This document shows positions 4,641 to 9,368 of a stretch of 9,368 nt of DNA, one piece after another (position 1 is the first letter of the stretch; each line of letters opens with the position of its first letter). The translations under genes were made by a program, and so were the position numbers. The stretch covers positions 1 through 9,368 of the forward strand of contig JAFKJZ010000461.1 in the NCBI GenBank assembly GCA_017305815.1, read 5' to 3'. This stretch comes from Hyphomicrobiales bacterium. Its GTDB lineage: Bacteria > Pseudomonadota > Alphaproteobacteria > Rhizobiales > Kaistiaceae. The notes under the pieces are model-generated. The model did not search any database and was not told the DNA's origin. It saw only the letters and a list, made by a program, of their open reading frames with translations.

Positions 4641-5713
4641 GCGCTTTCGGCAGCCTCGTCCGACCGCTGCTGTTCCGGATCGATCCGGAAAAGGCGCATG
4701 GCCTCTCGCTGAAGGTGCTGTCTTCCGGGCTGCATCCTTCGGTCCGTCCTGACCGTGACCCGAGGCTGGCGCGCAACCTGTTCGGATTGCGGTTTCCCAA
4801 TCCGCTCGGTATCGCCGCCGGGCTGGACAAGAACGCCGAGGTGCCGGATCCGCTCCTGGCGCTTGGCTTCGGCTTCGTCGAGATCGGCACGATCACCCCG
4901 AAGCCGCAGCCCGGCAATCCGAAGCCGCGCCTGTTCCGCCTGGTCGAGGATCATGGCGTGATCAACCGGCTCGGCTTCAACAATGCCGGCCATGCGGCGG
5001 CGCGGCTGCGACTCCAGGCGCGGCGCGGCAAGCCCGGCCTCGTCGGCGTCAATATCGGCGCCAACAAGGACGCGGTCGACCGGGTCGCCGATTATGTCGC
5101 GGGCATCGAGACCTTCGCCGACCTCGCCTCCTATTTCACCGTCAACGTCTCCTCGCCGAACACGCCGGGCCTGCGCGACCTGCAGGCGAAGGGCGCGCTC
5201 GACGAACTGCTCGCCCGCGTGCTCGAGGCGCGCGATGCCCAGGCGCGCCGCGTGCCGGTGCTCCTGAAGATCGCGCCCGACATGGCCGAGGCCGGCCTTG
5301 CCGACGTCGCCGAGGTGGCGCTGGCTCGGAAGATCGACGGCGTCATCGTCTCGAACACCACGATCAGCCGCCCGAAGCTGATCGACGCCGCGACGGCGAG
5401 GGAGACGGGCGGCCTTTCCGGCCGGCCGCTGTTCCGCCTTTCGACGATCCAGCTCGCCCGCTTCCGCAAGCTCGTCGGCCCCGAGATGCCGCTGGTCGGC
5501 GTCGGCGGCATCGAATCGGCCGAGACCGCCTTTGCCAAGATCACGGCCGGCGCCGACCTGGTGCAGATCTATTCCGGCTTCGTCTATGGCGGTCCGGGGC
5601 TGCCTGCCTCGATCCTGGCAGGCCTGTCGCGCATCCTCGACCGTCGCGGCATGTCCTCGATCGCCGACGCCGTCGGCATCGAGACGGAGAAATGGGCGGC
5701 CGAGACGGCGTGA
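4637..5713 (+). CDS. pyrD: Dihydroorotate dehydrogenase (quinone), class 2
   Basis: A 358-residue flavoenzyme oxidising dihydroorotate to orotate with membrane quinone as acceptor, the fourth step of de novo UMP synthesis. The N-terminal helical extension (residues 1-45, with RPLLFRIDPEKAHGLSL) is typical of class 2 membrane-associated enzymes. The barrel follows with PNPLGIAAGLDKNAE (54-68), EIGTITPKPQPGNPKPR (82-98), NRLGFNN (110-116) and NVSSPNTPGL (170-179). Ser173 corresponds to the catalytic serine of E. coli PyrD (Ser175). The C-terminal GVGGIES and QIYSGFVYGGP phosphate-binding segments are intact. The start is GTG at 4637, overlapping the DUF952 stop. There is no good ribosome-binding site, so translation likely depends on coupling, and no in-frame ATG lies early enough to replace it. 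It converges with the MATE gene across six bases. Confidence 0.97.
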   Translation: MSAFGSLVRPLLFRIDPEKAHGLSLKVLSSGLHPSVRPDRDPRLARNLFGLRFPNPLGIAAGLDKNAEVPDPLLALGFGFVEIGTITPKPQPGNPKPRLFRLVEDHGVINRLGFNNAGHAAARLRLQARRGKPGLVGVNIGANKDAVDRVADYVAGIETFADLASYFTVNVSSPNTPGLRDLQAKGALDELLARVLEARDAQARRVPVLLKIAPDMAEAGLADVAEVALARKIDGVIVSNTTISRPKLIDAATARETGGLSGRPLFRLSTIQLARFRKLVGPEMPLVGVGGIESAETAFAKITAGADLVQIYSGFVYGGPGLPASILAGLSRILDRRGMSSIADAVGIETEKWAAETA

Positions 5714-5719
5714 ACCGCC

Positions 5720-7042
5720 TCAGGCAAACGCTGCGCGGGTGCGGATGCCGCACCGCCAGGCGAGCGTGAAACCACGCGCCGACAGGAAGACCAGCATGGC
5801 CAGCCACAGGCCATGCGCGCCCCAGAGCGGCTCGGCGACCGCCCAGACCGCGAGATAGAGCGCGAGCGACAGCAGCATCATGTTGCGCATGTCGGCCGAC
5901 CAGGTGGCGCCGATGAAGATGCCGTCCATCTCGAAGGCGAGAACGCCGGCGAGCGGCGTCAGCGCCGTCCAGAACAGGTAGTGGCGGGCGGTTTCGCGCA
6001 CGGCGGGATTCACCGTCATCCAGTCGATCAGCCAGGGGCCGCCGAACCAGAAGCAGGCGGCGGCGATGAAGGCGAGCACATAGCCCCAGCCCAGCGTCAG
6101 CTTCAGCGAGCGCAGGAAGGCTGGCTTGTAGCGGGCGCCGATGGCGCGGCCGGCATATTGCTCCGCCGCGGCGGCGAAGCCGTCGAGGAAATAGCCGCCG
6201 ACGAGGAAGAAGTTCATCAGCACGGCGTTCGCCGCCAGCACGACGTCGCCCATCTTGGCGCCGCGCGAGGCGAAGAAGCCGAAGGCGAACAGCAGCGTGA
6301 ACGAACGGATCATGATGTCGCGATTGACCGCGACCATGCGCAGGATCTGCGTGCGGTCGAGGATGCGCGCCATCGACGGCCGATGCGTCCGGTCAAGCCG
6401 GCGCATCACCAGCGCCAGACCGAGAATGGCCGTCACCGCCTCGCCGATCGTCGTGCCCCAGGCCGATCCGGCGATGCCCCAGCCGAGGCCCAGCACGAAG
6501 GCGATGTTGAGGACGATGTTGAGCCCGTTCAGGAAGGTCTGCAGCACGAGGCCGAGCGTCGAGCGGCCTAGCCCGATCAGCCAGCCGAGCATGACGTAGT
6601 TGGCGAGCGCGAACGGCGTCGAGAACACGCGGATGGAATAGTATTCCGCCGTCGCCGCCTGTACGGCCGGGCTGCCGCCAAGCGCCGCGAGCGCGATCGC
6701 GAGGCTCGGCCGCGAGAGCAGGATGACGACGAGGCCGATGCCGAAGGCGAGGATCAGGGCGCGGAAGAAGGTGGCCTGGATCTCCTTGCGGTCGTCGGCG
6801 CCGAGCGCCTGCGCCACCAGCCCGGTGGTGCCGCTGCGCAGGAAATTGAAGGTGGCGAAGACGAAATCGAAGATGACGGCGCCAAGCGCCACGGCGCCGA
6901 GCAGCGCCGCATCGCCGAGGCGGCCGATCACCCCCATGCCGACGAGGCCTAGCAGCGGCGTCGTCAGATAGGCGAGCGTCATCGGCACGGCGATGGCCAG
7001 GATGCCGCGATGGGTGACTTCGAAGGGGCGGATGGCGGTCAT
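5720..7042 (-). CDS. MATE-family efflux transporter, DinF-like
   Basis: A 440-residue inner-membrane transporter of the multidrug and toxic compound extrusion family, about 12 membrane segments arranged as two six-helix halves. The stretches PMTLAYLTTPLLGLV (20-34), GRLGDAALLGAVALGA and FNFLRSGTTGLVAQALGA match the DinF subgroup rather than NorM. Members export cations or metabolites using proton or sodium gradients; the substrate here is unknown. The usual TM1 motif GLVDTAVIG reads GLVGMGVIG, so the conserved acidic residue is Gly35, an unexpected loss. ATG 7042 was chosen; an upstream TTG at 7069 would add nine residues and neither has a visible ribosome-binding site. It is divergent from the deacylase gene with 101 bases between them, and converges with pyrD. 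Confidence 0.93.
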   Translation of the reverse strand: MTAIRPFEVTHRGILAIAVPMTLAYLTTPLLGLVGMGVIGRLGDAALLGAVALGAVIFDFVFATFNFLRSGTTGLVAQALGADDRKEIQATFFRALILAFGIGLVVILLSRPSLAIALAALGGSPAVQAATAEYYSIRVFSTPFALANYVMLGWLIGLGRSTLGLVLQTFLNGLNIVLNIAFVLGLGWGIAGSAWGTTIGEAVTAILGLALVMRRLDRTHRPSMARILDRTQILRMVAVNRDIMIRSFTLLFAFGFFASRGAKMGDVVLAANAVLMNFFLVGGYFLDGFAAAAEQYAGRAIGARYKPAFLRSLKLTLGWGYVLAFIAAACFWFGGPWLIDWMTVNPAVRETARHYLFWTALTPLAGVLAFEMDGIFIGATWSADMRNMMLLSLALYLAVWAVAEPLWGAHGLWLAMLVFLSARGFTLAWRCGIRTRAAFA

Positions 7043-7069
7043 GATGTCGGCGTGGCGTGGTGTGGGCAA

Positions 7070-7104
7070 GAAGCGATAGCCGCTTCGTCGCCCGGCGTCG
7101 ACGC
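7070..7104. repeat. Two short dyads in the 101-base divergent intergenic region
   Basis: GAAGCG (7070-7075) and CGCTTC (7081-7086) are perfect 6-base arms around 5 bases, followed by the 10-base palindrome GCGTCGACGC (7095-7104). They lie between the MATE gene and the deacylase gene, where a shared operator could control both. Both are short, so chance is a fair alternative. Confidence 0.3.
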
Positions 7105-7109
7105 GATCG

Positions 7110-7137
7110 TTGCATGTCTCGCGGCCGGCCCTATGTT
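7110..7137 (+). promoter_or_regulatory. Candidate promoter placing the transcript start on the deacylase ATG (leaderless mRNA)
   Basis: TATGTT (7132-7137, four of six matches to the -10 consensus) lies exactly 12 to 7 bases before the ATG at 7144, with TTGCAT (7110-7115) 16 bases upstream as a poor -35 box. This would start the transcript at or near the A of the ATG. The absence of any Shine-Dalgarno sequence before this ATG agrees with a leaderless message. Confidence 0.35.
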
Positions 7138-7143
7138 CGGCGG

Positions 7144-8046
7144 ATGCTCCCGCCCATCGTCCACCACCCCGCCTACACCGCCGAGATCCCCGCCGATCAT
7201 CGCTTTCCCATGCAGAAATACCGCCGGCTGGCCGAGATCGTCAGGGCCGACGGGTTGGCGCCGGCGGGCTTCGTCGTGCCGGAGCCGGCGACGGCGGCGC
7301 AATTGTCGCTCGCGCATGACCGGTCCTATGTCGAGGCGGTCCTGTCGCTCGCCGTGCCGCCGGCGATCGAGCGCGAGATCGGGCTGCCGATGAACGAGAC
7401 GGTGGTGCGACGCGCGGCGGCGGCGACCGGCGGCACCATCCTGGCGGCCCGGCTGGCGCTGGCCCATGGCCTCGCCTGCAACACGGCTGGCGGCAGCCAT
7501 CATGCCCGCTCCGAACAGGGCGCCGGCTTCTGCACCTTCAACGACGTCGCCGTGGCGATCCGCGTGCTGATGGCCGAGGGGATCAGCGGCACCGCGCTGG
7601 TGGTCGATTGCGACGTGCACCAGGGCGACGGCACGGCCGAGATCTTCGCCGAGGACGCCACCGTGACGACGCTGTCGTTGCATGGCGAGAAGAACTACCC
7701 CGTCCGCAAGCGGCAGTCGACGATCGACATCGGGCTGGCCGACCGCACCGATGACCGCGCCTATCTCGCCGCGCTGGACGGCATCCTGGCGCCGCTGCTC
7801 GACCGTACCCATCCCGACATCGTCTTCTACAATGCCGGCGTCGATCCGCATGAGGAGGACCGGCTCGGCCGGCTGTCGCTGACCGATGCCGGCCTCGCGG
7901 CGCGAGACCGGCTGGTGATCGAGGCGGTGCGCAGCCGCGGCATCCCGCTCGCCGGCGTCATCGGCGGCGGCTATAGCGCCGATGTCGAGCCGATCGCCCG
8001 CCGCCATGCCCTGCTGCACCGCGCGGCGGCGGCGTTCGCGGGGTAG
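7144..8046 (+). CDS. Histone deacetylase superfamily deacylase, class IV (HDAC11)-like
   Basis: A 300-residue zinc-dependent amidohydrolase of the arginase/deacetylase fold, predicted to remove acyl groups from lysine or a small amine in the cytoplasm. All active-site elements are visible: the His pair in AGGSHHA (His119, His120), zinc ligands Asp157 and His159 in DCDVHQGDG (155-163), the third zinc ligand Asp234 in NAGVDPHEEDRLG (230-242), and the active-site tyrosine Tyr277 in GGGY. The segments NTAGGSHHA, GAGFCTFND and YNAGVD followed by EEDRLGRLSL resemble class IV HDAC11 more than class I, class II or acetoin-type proteins. HDAC11 itself is known chiefly as a long-chain fatty deacylase. 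Start at 7144 is chosen because homology begins at once with PIVHHPAY. In-frame starts at 7057 and 7114 add basic leaders without support. The substrate is unknown. Confidence 0.92.
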   Translation: MLPPIVHHPAYTAEIPADHRFPMQKYRRLAEIVRADGLAPAGFVVPEPATAAQLSLAHDRSYVEAVLSLAVPPAIEREIGLPMNETVVRRAAAATGGTILAARLALAHGLACNTAGGSHHARSEQGAGFCTFNDVAVAIRVLMAEGISGTALVVDCDVHQGDGTAEIFAEDATVTTLSLHGEKNYPVRKRQSTIDIGLADRTDDRAYLAALDGILAPLLDRTHPDIVFYNAGVDPHEEDRLGRLSLTDAGLAARDRLVIEAVRSRGIPLAGVIGGGYSADVEPIARRHALLHRAAAAFAG

Positions 8047-8052
8047 GGCGGC

Positions 8053-8562
8053 TCAGTGCTTGCGGAAGGTGAGGTCCGACAAAGTGGTGGCAGGCCCGTT
8101 CGCCTGCGGCTGGCTGACGACCTGGATGCGCAGCATGCCCTGTCCGTCATTCAGGATCGACATGCGCGCCCTGGTGCTGCCATTGACCGGCTTCGGCCAG
8201 GTCATGGTGAAGTTGACGCGGTTGCCGTTGCGCTTGCCGACGATCGTGGCCGGACCGGCGCGGGCGCCGACATAGGTGCCGGTATAGCGGCCGGTCGCCG
8301 GATTGAAGGTGACGTCGGCGCTGATGTCGCGGGTGAAGACGACGGCGCCGCGGCAACTGCCGCTGATCGACATGCGGTTGGGCGCATGGTCACCGGTTAC
8401 GGCGCAATCGGCGTCGATGATGGGCGACTCGGCGTTGCGCCGCACGGGACCGCCTCCGGTCCAGCTGCCGGCGAAGCGGTTCTGGAAGCTCTGCTCGTCG
8501 CCGGTGGCCGAAAGGGCGGGACCGGCGAACAGGCAGAGCATGATCGGCCATTGCGGTCTCAT
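8053..8562 (-). CDS. Exported conserved hypothetical protein
   Basis: A 169-residue protein of unknown function. Residues 1-19 form a signal peptide (short hydrophobic core, cleavage probably after GPALSA), so it is likely periplasmic. The mature part is rich in short beta-strand-like stretches: FAGSWTGGGPV (30-40), a Cys53/Cys70 pair flanking NRMSISGS, DVTFNPATGRYTGTYVGA (83-100), VNFTMTWPKPVNG (116-128) and a terminal SDLTFRKH. The alternating pattern suggests a small beta-barrel or sandwich, perhaps lipocalin-like, with one disulfide. I recognise the FxGSWxGGG opening from hypothetical proteins of Hyphomicrobiales but know no function. A GGGAG ribosome-binding site (8571-8575) lies 8 bases before the ATG. 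It lies 116 bases downstream of lysK on the same strand, separated by an inverted repeat, and converges with the deacylase gene over six bases. Confidence 0.85.
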   Translation of the reverse strand: MRPQWPIMLCLFAGPALSATGDEQSFQNRFAGSWTGGGPVRRNAESPIIDADCAVTGDHAPNRMSISGSCRGAVVFTRDISADVTFNPATGRYTGTYVGARAGPATIVGKRNGNRVNFTMTWPKPVNGSTRARMSILNDGQGMLRIQVVSQPQANGPATTLSDLTFRKH

Positions 8563-8625
8563 CGCGCTCGCTCCCGCTCAGGAAACGAACCCAATAACGC
8601 AACCGTTCCGGACGGGAAGGCCAAA

Positions 8626-8666
8626 GCCGATCACGTCTGGATCAAAACAACCGGATCGTGATCGGC
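8626..8666 (-). terminator. 10-bp perfect inverted repeat after the lysyl-tRNA synthetase gene, candidate terminator
   Basis: GCCGATCACG (8657-8666 read on the minus strand) and CGTGATCGGC (8626-8635 read on the minus strand) pair perfectly over ten bases around a 21-base loop. The structure begins 12 bases after the stop codon of the synthetase, where a terminator is expected, but only TTT follows the stem, so it would be a weak intrinsic terminator. It could alternatively stabilise the mRNA end or be a protein-binding dyad. Confidence 0.5.
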
Positions 8667-8678
8667 GGATGCGAGGCG

Positions 8679-9368
8679 TCAGCCGGCCGCGAGTTCGCCG
8701 CGCAGCGCCTTGGCGATGCGCTCGCGCGTCTCCGGAATGCCGTAGATGGCGACGAAGGAGCCGAAGCGCGGGCCCTGGTCCTGGCCGAGCAGCACCTGGT
8801 AGAGGCCGCGGAACCAGTCGAGGGAGACGCCGGGCGGGTTGCCGTCCGGACCCTTCTTGTTGGGATCCGGGAAGTACTTGCGGCCGATGTCGAACACGAC
8901 AGTCTGGATCTCGTCGGCGTCGGCCGTGGCGGGCATCTCCGCCAGCGCCGCGTCGAGCGCGACGAGCGCCTCGCGGATCGCGCCTTCCGGCAGGACGTAG
9001 TGCTTGCCAGCCTTCAGCACGTCGTTGAAGTAGTGGATCGCGTAGCCGGCGAGGCGGTCGAGCTTGTCGTGCGTCGCCGCCGTCAGATGCGGCATGTAAC
9101 GCGAGATATAGGCCCACAGCACGCCCTTGTCGGTGGCGTCGGAGACGCTGACCAGGTTGAGCAGCATGGCGAAGGGAATCGGCGTGCCTTCCGCCGGCGG
9201 GTGGCCGGAATGGATGTGCCAGGCGGGATTGCCGAGCTGCTGCTCGACCGGCTGGCGCGGATAGGCGTCGACGAAGCCGAAATACTCGTCGACCGTGCGC
9301 GGGATCACCTCGAAGGAGAGCCGCTTCGCCGTCTTCGGCTTCTGGTACATGTAGAGGGCGAGGCTGTC
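8679..9368 (-). CDS. lysK: Class I lysyl-tRNA synthetase, C-terminal 229 residues (cut by window end)
   Basis: The frame is open through the right edge and ends at a TGA at 8679-8681. It matches the C-terminal half of class I lysine-tRNA ligase, the archaeal-type enzyme that many alphaproteobacteria use instead of class II LysS. Family features are the opening DSLALYMYQKPKTAKRLSF, VIPRTVDEYFGF, NPAWHIHSG, the PIPFAMLLNLVSV helix, DIGRKYFPDPNKKG and DWFRGLYQVLLGQDQGPRFG, belonging to the helical anticodon-binding region. The HIGH and KMSKS-type motifs and the Rossmann core lie outside the window, roughly 300 further residues if it is of usual length. The enzyme charges tRNA-Lys in the cytoplasm. 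Met at 9350 is internal and not the start. The visible part looks intact. Confidence 0.94.
   Translation of the reverse strand, partial: DSLALYMYQKPKTAKRLSFEVIPRTVDEYFGFVDAYPRQPVEQQLGNPAWHIHSGHPPAEGTPIPFAMLLNLVSVSDATDKGVLWAYISRYMPHLTAATHDKLDRLAGYAIHYFNDVLKAGKHYVLPEGAIREALVALDAALAEMPATADADEIQTVVFDIGRKYFPDPNKKGPDGNPPGVSLDWFRGLYQVLLGQDQGPRFGSFVAIYGIPETRERIAKALRGELAAG

Noticed and set aside
7039..8019. Minus-strand open frame of 326 codons opposite the deacylase
   Set aside because: The opposite strand encodes a complete deacylase with every active-site motif; the antisense product is low-complexity.
1..9368. CRISPR array, insertion sequence, tRNA or rRNA
   Set aside because: No regularly spaced repeats, transposase-like frame with terminal inverted repeats, cloverleaf or rRNA-like segment was found on either strand by reading.

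Overview
This GC-rich window reads like a chromosomal segment of an alphaproteobacterium, most probably of the order Hyphomicrobiales (Rhizobiales). The grounds are the very high GC with strong third-position bias, a class I (archaeal-type) lysyl-tRNA synthetase, a DUF952 gene fused by stop/start overlap to pyrD, and several small exported proteins of types I associate with that order. Genus cannot be fixed from the sequence alone. There is no sign of a phage, transposon, CRISPR array, tRNA or rRNA. This is compact housekeeping and accessory chromosome.

Layout. (1) Bases 1-1296, minus strand: start of a sulfonate-sulfur operon, ssuA (periplasmic binding protein) followed by ssuD (alkanesulfonate monooxygenase, cut by the window edge). 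(2) Bases 1297-1596: about 300 bases without a gene, holding two dyads built from the same GT(G/C)ATGG half-site. (3) Bases 1597-2570, plus strand: an 85-residue exported protein with two cysteines, then a LysE/RhtB-type amino-acid exporter. (4) Bases 2574-4084, minus strand: an XRE-S24 (LexA/CI-like) autoproteolytic repressor whose stop codon overlaps the GTG start of a membrane-anchored, proline-rich protein with a SNase-like domain that has lost nearly all catalytic residues. (5) Bases 4296-5713, plus strand: DUF952 protein and pyrD (dihydroorotate dehydrogenase, class 2), again joined by a GTGA overlap. (6) Bases 5720-7042, minus strand: a DinF-type MATE transporter lacking the usual TM1 aspartate. 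(7) Bases 7144-8046, plus strand: a class IV (HDAC11-like) deacylase, possibly on a leaderless mRNA. (8) Bases 8053-8562, minus strand: an exported conserved hypothetical. (9) Bases 8679-9368, minus strand: C-terminal part of the class I lysyl-tRNA synthetase.

How the genes relate. The firm functional links are ssuA-ssuD (organosulfonate capture and desulfonation) and DUF952-pyrD (translational coupling, function of DUF952 unknown). The least ordinary part is the repressor/degenerate-nuclease pair at 2574-4084: a predicted self-cleaving regulator co-translated with a predicted catalytically dead, membrane-tethered SNase-fold protein, preceded by a perfect 15-bp palindrome that could be the repressor's own operator. 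The three convergent gene pairs (junctions near 2572, 5716 and 8050) are separated by only 3 to 6 bases. No strong new multi-gene system is evident. The findings are individual oddities worth testing.
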